The notes under the pieces: generated by a model
Database searches by the model: none
Told to the model about the DNA's origin: nothing
What the model saw: the letters and a program-made list of their open reading frames with translations, nothing else
Source: an uncultured Erysipelotrichaceae bacterium
Lineage (GTDB): Bacteria > Bacillota_I > Bacilli_A > Erysipelotrichales > Erysipelotrichaceae
Direction of reading: 5' to 3'
DNA: 64,000 nucleotides
Assembly (NCBI GenBank): GCA_944326795.1
Contig: CALVFJ010000008.1
Span: 1 to 64,000, forward strand
Position numbers and translations under genes: made by a program
Part shown: positions 9,091 to 18,573 of the stretch, in pieces
How positions within the stretch are numbered: the first letter of the stretch is position 1
Layout: each line of letters starts with the position of its first letter

Positions 9091-10652
9091 ATTTTTTTAC
9101 GGCTTTTTTCAAAAGTTTCAAATAAACCAGTTGCAGCAATTGGAAATAATTGAATGTAATATAATACTGAATATTGAGCTTTTCCTTCCCATAATGTTAA
9201 AAATAAGAAACCTCCTAATAAGATTGTTGGAATAAATAAATCCGCATAATTTAATGATTTCCAACGTAATATTATATAAATAAAACTAAATATATAGATA
9301 ATATTTTGTAAATTGTTGATAATAAAAAAAATTAAATTATGAATGATCCCATAAATAAAAGAATTTGTCAATAAACTATATTGATCGTTGGCTGGATCAT
9401 AATCAATGAATAAGAATGATTGTTTTTTTACGTCTCCTTGCCCACGATTTTGTTCTTTATTTGCGTTTATGGTCCAAAAGCCCTGAAAATCAGGGTTAAT
9501 CCATATGGATTTTGATTTAATATTATAAAAATATAAGAGTTGGTGTGAATTAATTAGATTGTTGAAATTTTCTTTTAGTTGCCTTTTAGCTTCTTCTTGT
9601 TTGGCACTTTCATCATTTCCAAATTTATCTATTAAAGTTTGACCATATCCGGTATACCATCCAGCAGATCGTCCTCCCCAACTGCTTCCCATAACTAATG
9701 CAACTCTAGTGTAAAGGTTTGTTGAAAGATTTATGTCATCATTGAATTGCTCGATGGAATAATTTAATATTTTAGGAACTGAAATCAATAAAGAGGTGCA
9801 AATTAATACAGTGATGATATGCTTCTTATTGAGATATGTATATTGATAAAAGAAAAAAATTATTATAAAAGCAATAAGAATGACATAAGATGTTCCTTTA
9901 AAAAGAACTGCAAGAGTTAATGTGATAAAACCTGGAATTAAACTGTTATAGTTTTTAGAATAAAAATATTTGCAAAAATAGTAAATGCTGATTGACGTGA
10001 ACATTGCTGAAGGAATATTAGAGTATAAGAACATCACATACATCTGCATAGGAATGAACATGATGCAAAACATTAAGCAAATAATAGCAGTTGTCTTGTT
10101 ATTTAATAGTAATGCAGTTTTTATTAAAAAATGGTACATAACAAGAAGAAACAATAAATTAACTAGCTGAAATACGATATAATTTGTTTCGCCAATTATA
10201 ATATTTAAAAAATAAAAATATAAAACTGTAGGAGTTAGAAAAGGATATGTTGATAAATAATTGCCCGGCAAGAATGCATCATAGATACCTTGTTTTAAAT
10301 CAACAGCAGCATTATTTACAAATAGTGCATCCCAAGATGGATGAAGATTAATGTTTCCAATTAGATATATCATATATACAGTTATCATTAACATAAATAC
10401 AAAGTAAATAATGGTTAAATTAAAATGTGATAATAGCCTGGCAATATAATAAATAAATGCACTTAATATTATAAAAAATAGTATATTTAAAAAGATGTTA
10501 TCATTGATAAAATATGTATATTCTGCCATGTTATAATCCATCATTGCCGTTTGGGTGAATGACAAAAAAATCAAATAAAATAGTAAAATAAGGGCAAGAA
10601 CTGCGCCAATTTTAAAAGATGTTTTGTTTAATTTTTCTAACATTTTATTCAT
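9063..10652 (-). CDS. Polytopic membrane protein, GT39/PMT-like glycosyltransferase candidate
   Basis: A 529-aa protein with about eleven to twelve hydrophobic segments and a soluble loop at about residues 300-410. It has acidic residues in the loops after helices 1 and 3 (MMDYNMAEY; HPSWDALF) and resembles in general layout GT39/GT-C membrane proteins of Firmicutes glycan clusters. I do not recognise a specific family. Its gene stands alone on the minus strand in the surface-glycan block, so a role in glycan decoration is inferred from context. Base use is very AT-rich, like the genes to its left. The 103-base gap to the next gene holds a TATAAT on the plus strand (inside ATGATATAAT near 10730) but no clear -35 box. 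Confidence 0.5.
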   Translation of the reverse strand: MNKMLEKLNKTSFKIGAVLALILLFYLIFLSFTQTAMMDYNMAEYTYFINDNIFLNILFFIILSAFIYYIARLLSHFNLTIIYFVFMLMITVYMIYLIGNINLHPSWDALFVNNAAVDLKQGIYDAFLPGNYLSTYPFLTPTVLYFYFLNIIIGETNYIVFQLVNLLFLLVMYHFLIKTALLLNNKTTAIICLMFCIMFIPMQMYVMFLYSNIPSAMFTSISIYYFCKYFYSKNYNSLIPGFITLTLAVLFKGTSYVILIAFIIIFFFYQYTYLNKKHIITVLICTSLLISVPKILNYSIEQFNDDINLSTNLYTRVALVMGSSWGGRSAGWYTGYGQTLIDKFGNDESAKQEEAKRQLKENFNNLINSHQLLYFYNIKSKSIWINPDFQGFWTINANKEQNRGQGDVKKQSFLFIDYDPANDQYSLLTNSFIYGIIHNLIFFIINNLQNIIYIFSFIYIILRWKSLNYADLFIPTILLGGFLFLTLWEGKAQYSVLYYIQLFPIAATGLFETFEKSRKKIKRILSKKA

Positions 10653-10755
10653 TTTATATCTATCCTTTTTTTTATTTTATCATATGAGAATAGTAAATAA
10701 TACGAAGAATATAAAATATATTTTATGATATAATTTTTTAAGGGGCTAATTTAGT

Positions 10756-12126
10756 ATGATATTAAGTTCAATTGCTTTTTTATTAAGCTTTTTTTCGATG
10801 GCTATCATTTATTATTTTAGCCGGATAACGATGCGTAAAGTGCTGTTGGTATTGGCAAATACCATTTTTTATCTTTACTTTGGTTTGAATGGTTTTATTT
10901 ATTTATTTTTGATCACATTAGTTAGTTATTGGGCCGCAAAGCGCAAGCAAATCAATTTAGTATATGTAACGATCATCATCATTTTGTTTGGCTTAGCAAT
11001 CAGCAAGTATTTTACAAAAGAATTTGATATCATCGTGCCTGTAGGCATATCTTTTTTCACTTTTAAGATCGTTGGCTATTTATGTGATGTAAAAAATGAT
11101 AAATATGCACCGGTTGATAATTTCTTTGATTATTATAATTATGTTTTCTTTTTTGCACAGATCACGGCAGGGCCTATTGAACGCTGCAACAATTTTGTTA
11201 AACAAATAAATGAACTTGACCGCCAATTATCATATGAAGAACTTAAGAGCGGTTTTGTGATCTTTGGCTTGGGCATGTTTGAAAAGATCATCATTTCGGC
11301 AAGATTAAGTACGGTTGCTAATAATATCTTTGCGCAGGCTGGTGATTTATATGGCGTTTATATCCTTTTAGGGATCTTTGCATATGGTTTGCAGATCTAT
11401 ACGGATTTTGATAGTTACAGCAATATTGCAATTGGTTTGGCTAAGATGTTAGGTATCGATACGATGCGAAATTTTAATGTTCCATATCTGGCTCATAATC
11501 TAAGTGACTTTTGGCGAAGATGGCATATTTCTTTAAGTTCTTGGCTAAGGGATTATCTATACATTCCTTTGGGAGGAAATCGTAAGGGGACATGGCGCAA
11601 ATATCTAAATGTGTTGGTCGTTAGTTTAGCTAGTGGGATCTGGCATGGCAATACAGCTAATTTTGCCATGTGGGGATTTTTGCATGGTATCGGGCAGATC
11701 GTAGCCAATATGTTTCATATCAATATCAGCAAGAAGCTAACTTTCAATAAGCGTATGTGGCAAATCATTGGTAAGATATCAAGCATTATCGTTACTTTTG
11801 CTTTTGTGAATGTTTGTTGGTTGTTTTTTAGATTGGATTTTAATGCAGCTATGATGTGTATCAGTCATATGTTGAAGTTTGATGGTTGGCAGATTGATCT
11901 AACACTGTTAGGTATCAGTTACTTTGAGTGGGTAGCGTTGTGGCTGTTGATCGGTTTATTATTTATCAGTGATTTATTTCGCTATTTTGCTGAAGGTATC
12001 AAGGATTTTAATCGTTTGCCATTCATCGTGCGTTGGGTAGTTTATTTGTTGGTCGTATTCTTGTTTGTGATGCTATACCCTTATGGGGGCAATTATGTCA
12101 GTGATTTTATTTATAGCAATTTTTAG
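10756..12126 (+). CDS. MBOAT-family O-acyltransferase (AlgI/DltB-like), copy 1
   Basis: A 456-aa polytopic protein with the MBOAT signature: TAGPIER near 137, the conserved stretch FWRRWHISLSSWLRDY near 253-268, and the catalytic His297 in GIWHGN. AlgI-like enzymes take an acyl group from a cytoplasmic donor and pass it across the membrane to a polysaccharide or to an SGNH partner. The following gene is such a partner, eight bases downstream. A paralogue starts at 14026. From here to about 19.2 kb the codon use is visibly richer in ATC than in the genes to the left. Confidence 0.9.
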   Translation: MILSSIAFLLSFFSMAIIYYFSRITMRKVLLVLANTIFYLYFGLNGFIYLFLITLVSYWAAKRKQINLVYVTIIIILFGLAISKYFTKEFDIIVPVGISFFTFKIVGYLCDVKNDKYAPVDNFFDYYNYVFFFAQITAGPIERCNNFVKQINELDRQLSYEELKSGFVIFGLGMFEKIIISARLSTVANNIFAQAGDLYGVYILLGIFAYGLQIYTDFDSYSNIAIGLAKMLGIDTMRNFNVPYLAHNLSDFWRRWHISLSSWLRDYLYIPLGGNRKGTWRKYLNVLVVSLASGIWHGNTANFAMWGFLHGIGQIVANMFHINISKKLTFNKRMWQIIGKISSIIVTFAFVNVCWLFFRLDFNAAMMCISHMLKFDGWQIDLTLLGISYFEWVALWLLIGLLFISDLFRYFAEGIKDFNRLPFIVRWVVYLLVVFLFVMLYPYGGNYVSDFIYSNF

Positions 12127-12134
12127 AGGTATTC

Positions 12135-13457
12135 ATGATTAAGACGATATTTAAAGCTGGTTTTAAATTATCTATCCTTATTGGCTTCGCCATTTGCGTG
12201 GCACTTTTTGCGTCAAAATTAACTAGGCCGCAAACATATTTAGAAATTGATAATACCAAAGCTAAGGTTGATGGGTTTTATGCTTTAGAAGAAAGTAGCA
12301 TCGATGTCTTAGGCATTGGTACCAGTCATTTATATAGCGGATTGAATCCTAGCGTTTTGGCACATTATACTGGGCTATCTTCATATGATTTTGCCGGACA
12401 ATGCCAGCCAATTGAGATAACTTATACTTATTTGACAGAAGCATTGAAGACGCAAGATCCGCAGTTGGTAATTTTGGATATCTTTGCTTTGAGCGAACAA
12501 GCAACGGCTTGTCAGGTAGCAGGAGCATATCGTGCCAATATTCAAGATCTTAAACCTACCTTTGATAAAGTAAAAGCATATAAAAATGTATATGATCATA
12601 ACTTGGTTGAAAATATATTTGATATTTCGCTTTATAGCCATCGTCTATCTATCATCGATTATAAGAATTTGGATAATATCTTTGTTCATCCGGATAACTA
12701 TTATTTTGGTTATACTTTTGTATATACCAGTGGCGATAATATTTGGGACATTTCAGCTCCGCATGCAACTAAAGCCATTGAACCAGAAAATAGGCGTTTG
12801 GAATATTTAAATAAGATCATCGATTTATGCCAGCAGGAAGATATTCAGCTGTTGATGATAAAGACACCATATTATATTACGGAAGATGATGCAAACATCT
12901 ATGCGTATGTTTGGCAGCTGTGTGAAGAAAAAGGCATACCTTATATCGATTTTAATTATATGTTAGATGAATTGGACTATCAGTATGAGCTGGATGGTGA
13001 CTCGTGGCATGCAACTGGATCAGGAGCCTTCAAGATCACAAAATACATTGCTGATTATATAAATGCTAATTTTGTTTTTACTGAAAAAAACGCAAATCGA
13101 TATCAAGATAATTATGACGATTTATATTTTGAAACGATGCAGGTGATCTTTAAATTTAATAAGCAGTTTGAGCGGATGATATCTTTGCTTGATGAAACAG
13201 ATACATACGCAATAATACGCGATAACAAGAAGATATTTAATGATGCGGAAAATATCATTGTTTATAATAAAGGAACGATGTATTTTGATCGTTATTTAGA
13301 ATTGAATGGCAATAGTTTAGAAGTTAAAGATAATGGCAGCGTATGGTTTAATGGCGAACAGATATATGGTGAAAATGAAAGTTTTTTTGTGGTGATAGTT
13401 GATACGGCAAGTGGCAATGTCATTGATATTGCGGATGAATACCGATTTATGGGGTAA
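12135..13457 (+). CDS. SGNH/AlgJ-like partner protein of the MBOAT, copy 1
   Basis: A 440-aa protein with one N-terminal membrane anchor (about residues 10-28) and an extracytoplasmic SGNH-hydrolase-like domain. Block I is GTSH with Ser64, and a late DSWHATG motif (His near 292) supplies the Asp/His pair. Proteins of this kind (AlgJ, AlgX, DltD analogues) act with MBOAT transferases to place acyl groups on glycans. The C-terminal 130 residues are an additional region without a family I recognise. The paralogue at 18574 shares GSSH, the CQPM/CQPI stretch and ALKTQ. Confidence 0.75.
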   Translation: MIKTIFKAGFKLSILIGFAICVALFASKLTRPQTYLEIDNTKAKVDGFYALEESSIDVLGIGTSHLYSGLNPSVLAHYTGLSSYDFAGQCQPIEITYTYLTEALKTQDPQLVILDIFALSEQATACQVAGAYRANIQDLKPTFDKVKAYKNVYDHNLVENIFDISLYSHRLSIIDYKNLDNIFVHPDNYYFGYTFVYTSGDNIWDISAPHATKAIEPENRRLEYLNKIIDLCQQEDIQLLMIKTPYYITEDDANIYAYVWQLCEEKGIPYIDFNYMLDELDYQYELDGDSWHATGSGAFKITKYIADYINANFVFTEKNANRYQDNYDDLYFETMQVIFKFNKQFERMISLLDETDTYAIIRDNKKIFNDAENIIVYNKGTMYFDRYLELNGNSLEVKDNGSVWFNGEQIYGENESFFVVIVDTASGNVIDIADEYRFMG

Positions 13458-13462
13458 TTAAT

Positions 13463-14017
13463 ATGAATGTATATGATTTTGATGAAACGATCTATGATGG
13501 TGATAGTACCGTTGATTTTGTAAGATATTCTATGGTTAAAAGACCAAAGTGTCTTATTTGCCTGCCTAAGATTGCTTTTACCGGTTTATTGTATGTCTTG
13601 CATATCGTTGATAAGCTGACCTTTAAGAAGACCTTGTATAGTTATTTTCGCTATATCGATGATATGGATGATCTGGTTAAAGAATATGTAGAAAAGCATA
13701 TCATGAATATCAAGAAGTGGTATTATGACCAGCAACAAGAAGATGATGTGGTCATTTCAGCATCTCCCTTGTTTATCGTTAAAGCTTTTTGTGATAAAAT
13801 AGGTATCAAGAACTGTATGGCGTCAAATGTTGATCCATATACTGGCAGATATGATGGCAATAACTGCTGGGGCGAAGAAAAAGTAAAGCGTTTTTATGCA
13901 AGATATCCGCAAGGCAAGATCGATAATTTTTACTCCGATTCTTATTCGGATGATCCATTAGCTAAACTTGCAAAGAAGGCTTTTATCGTCAAAGGTAACG
14001 ATATTAAGAAGTGGTGA
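13463..14017 (+). CDS. HAD-superfamily (type IB) phosphatase
   Basis: A 184-aa protein with the HAD motif I DFDET (Asp5 and Asp7), a helical cap, motif II in VVISASP, and motif III/IV around SDSYSDDP. The size and motifs fit HAD-IB phosphatases related to SerB. The substrate is unknown. It lies five bases after the SGNH gene, and its end is within ten bases of the start of the second MBOAT, so it belongs to the same operon. That context suggests a phosphorylated intermediate in glycan decoration. Confidence 0.8.
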   Translation: MNVYDFDETIYDGDSTVDFVRYSMVKRPKCLICLPKIAFTGLLYVLHIVDKLTFKKTLYSYFRYIDDMDDLVKEYVEKHIMNIKKWYYDQQQEDDVVISASPLFIVKAFCDKIGIKNCMASNVDPYTGRYDGNNCWGEEKVKRFYARYPQGKIDNFYSDSYSDDPLAKLAKKAFIVKGNDIKKW

Positions 14018-14025
14018 GGTATCGG

Positions 14026-15405
14026 ATGAGCGTTTTATCATGGCAATTTATCTTATTTGTAGGGATCGTATTTATATTGACGGCATTCGCCAATAATAAG
14101 TTGCGTAAACTTATTATTTTGATCGCGAATGTCTTTTTTGTTTTAACTTATGGCAAACCGATCCATTTGATATGGTTGGTATTGATGATCATTTATAGTT
14201 ATTTGATGGCATACATCTTACGAAAAAGCCGAACTAAGGAATTACTGATCATTAGTATCATTCCGTTGGTAATTGGTTTGGCTTTTTTCAAATATTGTGG
14301 TTTATTTGGCTTTGATAATATCATCATGCCGATAGGCTTATCTTTTTATACCTTTAAGATCATCAGTTATTTATATGATCTGTATAAGAAAAAGATCAAG
14401 CGTATCAGTTTGATTGACTATGCTGTCTATGTTAGCTTCTTTCCGGTAATTACTGCTGGGCCGATCAATCGTGCTAAGTCCTTTGTTCAGCAATTAAATG
14501 CACCATATGCCTTTTCTTATAATGATGCTAAAAATGGGGCGGTATTATGCGCTTTTGGCATGTTTCAAAAGATGGTGTTTGCCGATTATCTTGGCATGGT
14601 GTGTAACAATGTATTTGCAAGTGAAGCAACCGGCATAACATTGATCTTTGGGGTCGTTCTTTATGCTTATTATATTTATTTGGATTTTGATGGTTACAGC
14701 AACATTGCGATCGGCATCAGCCAGATGTTAGGTTTTAAGATCGACCGCAACTTTAAGACTCCATATCTTGCCGCATCGATCATGCAGTTTTGGGATCGTT
14801 GGCATATATCTTTAAGTTCATGGTTAAAAGATTATATTTATATTCCTTTAGGGGGAAATCGTAAAGGAACTTTGCGCAAATATGTTAATATCATGATCGT
14901 ATTCATCATCAGCGGTATCTGGCATGGTTCGACCTGGGTATTTGTTTTCTGGGGCATTGGACATGGCGTGGTAAATATCATCGAGAATATGATCAAGAAA
15001 GCTTTTAAAGGTGTCAATTGGCCAACGATGCTAAAAGTGATTGGCATGGTGATGGGCATCATCGTTAATTTTGTGATCGTATCCTTGCTGTGGATCTTCT
15101 TTAGAAGTGCTAGCATGGCAGAAGCTTTTGCCATCATCAAGGGCATGTTTGCAATCGATGGTTTAAGCATAGACTATCAGATGATCGGTATAACGATCAA
15201 AGAATTATATTGGCTGATGATCATCATCGCTATTACGATCATAACGGATATCATGCGTAATAATACTGATATGATCGCTTGGTTGGCAAGAAGGAACTTT
15301 ATCATTCGCTGGGGCGTATATATCATATTGATCTTTGTTGTATTGATCTTTGGGGTATATGGTCCTGGTTATGATGCTAGTGATTTTATATATGCGATTT
15401 TCTAG
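14026..15405 (+). CDS. MBOAT-family O-acyltransferase, copy 2
   Basis: A 459-aa paralogue of the protein at 10756, with ITAGPIN, FWDRWHISLSSWLKDY and the catalytic His300 in GIWHGS. The frame is open from a GTG at 14011, but GTGAGG lies just before the ATG at 14026, so that start is used. Unlike copy 1, it is followed by a zinc-ribbon gene and not an SGNH partner. The nearest SGNH partner is three genes downstream at 18574. Two MBOAT copies suggest two acylation positions or two acceptors. Confidence 0.88.
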   Translation: MSVLSWQFILFVGIVFILTAFANNKLRKLIILIANVFFVLTYGKPIHLIWLVLMIIYSYLMAYILRKSRTKELLIISIIPLVIGLAFFKYCGLFGFDNIIMPIGLSFYTFKIISYLYDLYKKKIKRISLIDYAVYVSFFPVITAGPINRAKSFVQQLNAPYAFSYNDAKNGAVLCAFGMFQKMVFADYLGMVCNNVFASEATGITLIFGVVLYAYYIYLDFDGYSNIAIGISQMLGFKIDRNFKTPYLAASIMQFWDRWHISLSSWLKDYIYIPLGGNRKGTLRKYVNIMIVFIISGIWHGSTWVFVFWGIGHGVVNIIENMIKKAFKGVNWPTMLKVIGMVMGIIVNFVIVSLLWIFFRSASMAEAFAIIKGMFAIDGLSIDYQMIGITIKELYWLMIIIAITIITDIMRNNTDMIAWLARRNFIIRWGVYIILIFVVLIFGVYGPGYDASDFIYAIF

Positions 15406-15414
15406 GAGGTTTGC

Positions 15415-16512
15415 ATGAGCGAGCTGCAAGAGTTTAAATGTCCAAATTGTGGGGGCAGCGTTGAATTTGATCCCCATGCACAAAAATTGAAATGTCCATA
15501 TTGTGATAGTGAATTTGAAGTTGAAGCTTTGAAAGAATATGGGCAACAATTAGATCAAGAACAAGAAAGCGAGATAAAATGGAACAATACCGCCGGTAGC
15601 AATTGGCAAGATGATGAGCTTTCTAAGATGCGTACCTATGTATGTCAATCATGCGGAGGAGAGATCATTACCGATGATACGACAGCGGCATCTTTGTGTC
15701 CATTTTGTGGCAATGCCGTGGTAATGAAAGCTAATTTTGCTGATGATCTAAAACCAGATCTTGTAATTCCCTTTTGTTTGGATAAGCAACAAGCTAAACA
15801 AATGTTGCTAAAGCATTATCGTGGTAAAAAATTATTGCCTAAGTATTTTAAAGAAGAAAATGTCATTGAAGAGATCAAAGGCGTTTATGTGCCTTTTTGG
15901 CTGTTTGATGCTGATGTTGAAGCGAAGATGCGCTATAAAGGAACAAGGACTCGTTTTTGGAGCAGTGCGGATTACGATTATACCGAAACTAGCTTCTATG
16001 CCATCGTTAGAGAAGGAAATATCGGGTTTACCAAGGTTCCGGTCGATGGTTCAAGCAAGATGAGCGATGAGCTGATGGAAGCTATCGAGCCTTTTGATAC
16101 TAGTGCGGCGGTTGATTTTGAAACCGCATATTTAGCAGGATACTTTGCTGATCGTTATGATGTTGATGTCGACCGAAGCATCGATCGGGCAAATGAGCGG
16201 ATCGTGCAAAGCACCAAAGATGCCTTTGCCACTAGCGCCGGTGGTTATGGCGCCTTGGTTTGTGAACATGCCGGTATCCATCTGGATAATAATCAGGTGC
16301 GCTATGCGTTATATCCAGTATGGTTATTGACGACATCGTGGCAAGGCAAGAGCTATACCTTTGCGATGAATGGCCAGACCGGAAAGTTTGTTGGCAATCT
16401 GCCTTGTGATCCTAAATTAGCGCTTTTATGGTTTATTGGCATCAGCATCGGGGCGATGATACTATGCTATGTCTTGATCTTGTTATTATGGAACATGGGG
16501 ATCTTGAGGTGA
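15415..16512 (+). CDS. ydjG: YdjG-like double zinc-ribbon membrane protein
   Basis: A 365-aa protein with two N-terminal CxxC zinc ribbons (C9/C12 with C27/C30, and a second pair at about 77-97), a mixed middle domain, and one C-terminal membrane helix (about 337-360). Databases often mislabel such proteins as RNA polymerase or primosomal proteins. The next two genes are TPM and SPFH proteins, the order of Bacillus subtilis ydjG-ydjH-ydjI, whose products recruit PspA and respond to membrane stress. No pspA is present in this window. The stop codon overlaps the ATG at 16512. Confidence 0.78.
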   Translation: MSELQEFKCPNCGGSVEFDPHAQKLKCPYCDSEFEVEALKEYGQQLDQEQESEIKWNNTAGSNWQDDELSKMRTYVCQSCGGEIITDDTTAASLCPFCGNAVVMKANFADDLKPDLVIPFCLDKQQAKQMLLKHYRGKKLLPKYFKEENVIEEIKGVYVPFWLFDADVEAKMRYKGTRTRFWSSADYDYTETSFYAIVREGNIGFTKVPVDGSSKMSDELMEAIEPFDTSAAVDFETAYLAGYFADRYDVDVDRSIDRANERIVQSTKDAFATSAGGYGALVCEHAGIHLDNNQVRYALYPVWLLTTSWQGKSYTFAMNGQTGKFVGNLPCDPKLALLWFIGISIGAMILCYVLILLLWNMGILR

Positions 16513-16517
16513 TGAAG

Positions 16518-17300
16518 ATGAAGAGGATCTATAAATTACTGATGATTATCGGTTGTATCTTTGCCTTTGGTTTAAATGTCAATGCTCAGAAACAATTGAT
16601 CGTTGATGATGCTGATCTTTTAAATGAACAGGAAGAACAGCAATTACAAAACACTTTAACGCAGATAGCTGATGAATATAAGATGGATGTCGTTATCGTT
16701 ACCAATAACAGCTTAGATGGTAAAAGTTCACAGGCTTATGCTGATGATTACTTTGACTATAACGGTTATGGGCAAGGCAGCAATCATGATGGCATCTTGT
16801 TGCTGGTCTCGATGGAATATCGTGAATGGGCGATCTCGACCTGCGGTAAAGCCATCAATGTATTTACGGATGCAGGATTAGATTATTTAGAAGATCAATT
16901 TATTGGGGATCTATCTCAAGGAAATTATTATGAAGCTTTTGACACGTTTGCTTCAACTTGTGATAATTTCATGCAGCAAGCCCAAGATGGTAGGCCGTAT
17001 GATAATGGAAACATGCCTAAAGGTAAATTAAGCTCGATGTGGTTATTTTTAGCGATAGGATTAGGCTTAGTGGTAGGTGGCACAAGCACATATATGATGT
17101 ATAGCGATCTCAATAGCGCTAAACCTCAGAAAGATGCCATTGACTATACGATACCTGGCAGCATGAAGATCACCAAGAGCCGGGATATATTCTTATATCG
17201 TCATGTTACCCGGCGCGCTAAACCTAAACAAACACATGGTTCTAGTACGCATATCAGTTCGTCAGGTCGTAGCCATGGCGGATCAAGCGGAAGATTTTAA
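16518..17300 (+). CDS. ydjH: TPM-domain secreted/membrane protein (YdjH/YgcG-like)
   Basis: A 260-aa protein with a signal peptide (residues 1-23, ending at NVNA), a TPM domain (about 24-150, including VDDADLLNE), a membrane helix at about 172-190 and a Ser/Gly/His-rich tail. TPM domains are found in thylakoid TLP18.3 and in the Bacillus YdjH stress protein. The frame extends upstream inside ydjG, but GAGG sits eight bases before the ATG at 16518, which also gives a proper signal peptide. It is coupled to ydjG and 14 bases ahead of the SPFH gene. Confidence 0.78.
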   Translation: MKRIYKLLMIIGCIFAFGLNVNAQKQLIVDDADLLNEQEEQQLQNTLTQIADEYKMDVVIVTNNSLDGKSSQAYADDYFDYNGYGQGSNHDGILLLVSMEYREWAISTCGKAINVFTDAGLDYLEDQFIGDLSQGNYYEAFDTFASTCDNFMQQAQDGRPYDNGNMPKGKLSSMWLFLAIGLGLVVGGTSTYMMYSDLNSAKPQKDAIDYTIPGSMKITKSRDIFLYRHVTRRAKPKQTHGSSTHISSSGRSHGGSSGRF

Positions 17301-17314
17301 AGGAGGATGTAATC

Positions 17315-18559
17315 ATGGGATTGATAAAAGCAGGATTAGGTGCGATCAACAGCACCTTAAAAGATCAATGGAAAGAATTTATTTATTGTGACGCTTTAGA
17401 TAATGAGACCTTGGTGGTAAAAGGTCAGAAAAAAACTTCTAGGCATTCAGCTAACCATGGAAATGACAATATCATTTCCAATGGTTCAGGAATCGTGGTG
17501 GCAGATGGTCAATGCATGATCATCCTGGAACAAGGAAGGGTCGTTGACATCTGTGCGGAAGCTGGGGAATATACGTATGATATTTCTAGCGAACCTAGTT
17601 TATTTACCAATAATTTAAGCGATGGCATCATGGAAACTTTTAAGACGATAGCTGCAAGATTTGCCTTTGGTGGCGATGCTGGTAAAGATCAAAGGGTATA
17701 CTATTTCAATATCAAGGAATTGATGAATAATAAATTTGGTACCGCTAATCCGATCCCATTTAGGGTCGTGGATGCTAATATTGGTTTAGATATCGATGTA
17801 GCTGTTAGATGTAATGGTGTTTACAGCTATAAGATCGCTGATCCGTTATTATTTTATATGAATGTTTGTGGCAACATTGATAGCGTGTATCATAAATCTC
17901 AGCTTGATCAACAATTGAAAAGCGAGTTTATCAGTGCTTTGCAGCCAGCTATGGCTAAACTTTCTGCCTTGGGCATGCGCCCTAATGAGATCGTTGGTCA
18001 TGTCGATGAACTTTGTAAAGCAATGAATGAAGCTCTAAGCGAAAAATGGATAAAAAATCGTGGTTTAGAAATCGTGACCATCGCGCTAAACTCCTTGACG
18101 TTACCGGAAGAAGATGCCCAAATGATCAAACAAGCGCAAAAAAGTGCGATCTTACGCGATCCATCCATGGCGGCTGCCCAATTGGCCGGAGCCCAGGCTG
18201 ATGCGTTACGCATGGCTGCTAGCAATGCTAATGGCGCTATGACTGGTTTTATGGGCATGGGCATGGCTAACGCTAATGGCGCTAATTTTCAAGAACTTTA
18301 TGCAATGGGGGCAACAAAAAACGATAAGGCCCAATGGCAGTGCAGCTGTGGCACAACCAACGATGGTAAATTTTGTCAAAACTGTGGTAAACCTAAACCA
18401 AGCAATTCAAATGATTGGATATGTGAATGTGGAACCATCAACGATGGCAATTTCTGCAAAAATTGTGGTAAAGCGCGTCCTAGCACAACATGGCAATGCA
18501 CTTGTGGTACGGTAAACGATGGTAAATTTTGTAAGAATTGCGGAAAACCGCGTAATTAA
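17315..18559 (+). CDS. ydjI: SPFH-domain YdjI-like protein with three zinc-ribbon repeats
   Basis: A 414-aa protein starting after a strong AAAGGAGGATG site. Residues 1-300 form the SPFH/virion-core domain of the YdjI family, followed by an Ala/Gly/Met-rich linker. The last 75 residues are three copies of a zinc ribbon of about 24 residues (W-x-C-x-CG-T-x-NDG-x-FC-x-NCGK). Each copy has four cysteines. SPFH proteins form membrane microdomain scaffolds. The repeated ribbons suggest a protein-protein interface. The trio 15415-18559 is tightly spaced and sits inside a polysaccharide O-acylation cluster. Confidence 0.8.
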   Translation: MGLIKAGLGAINSTLKDQWKEFIYCDALDNETLVVKGQKKTSRHSANHGNDNIISNGSGIVVADGQCMIILEQGRVVDICAEAGEYTYDISSEPSLFTNNLSDGIMETFKTIAARFAFGGDAGKDQRVYYFNIKELMNNKFGTANPIPFRVVDANIGLDIDVAVRCNGVYSYKIADPLLFYMNVCGNIDSVYHKSQLDQQLKSEFISALQPAMAKLSALGMRPNEIVGHVDELCKAMNEALSEKWIKNRGLEIVTIALNSLTLPEEDAQMIKQAQKSAILRDPSMAAAQLAGAQADALRMAASNANGAMTGFMGMGMANANGANFQELYAMGATKNDKAQWQCSCGTTNDGKFCQNCGKPKPSNSNDWICECGTINDGNFCKNCGKARPSTTWQCTCGTVNDGKFCKNCGKPRN

Positions 18560-18573
18560 AAAGGATGATAACA

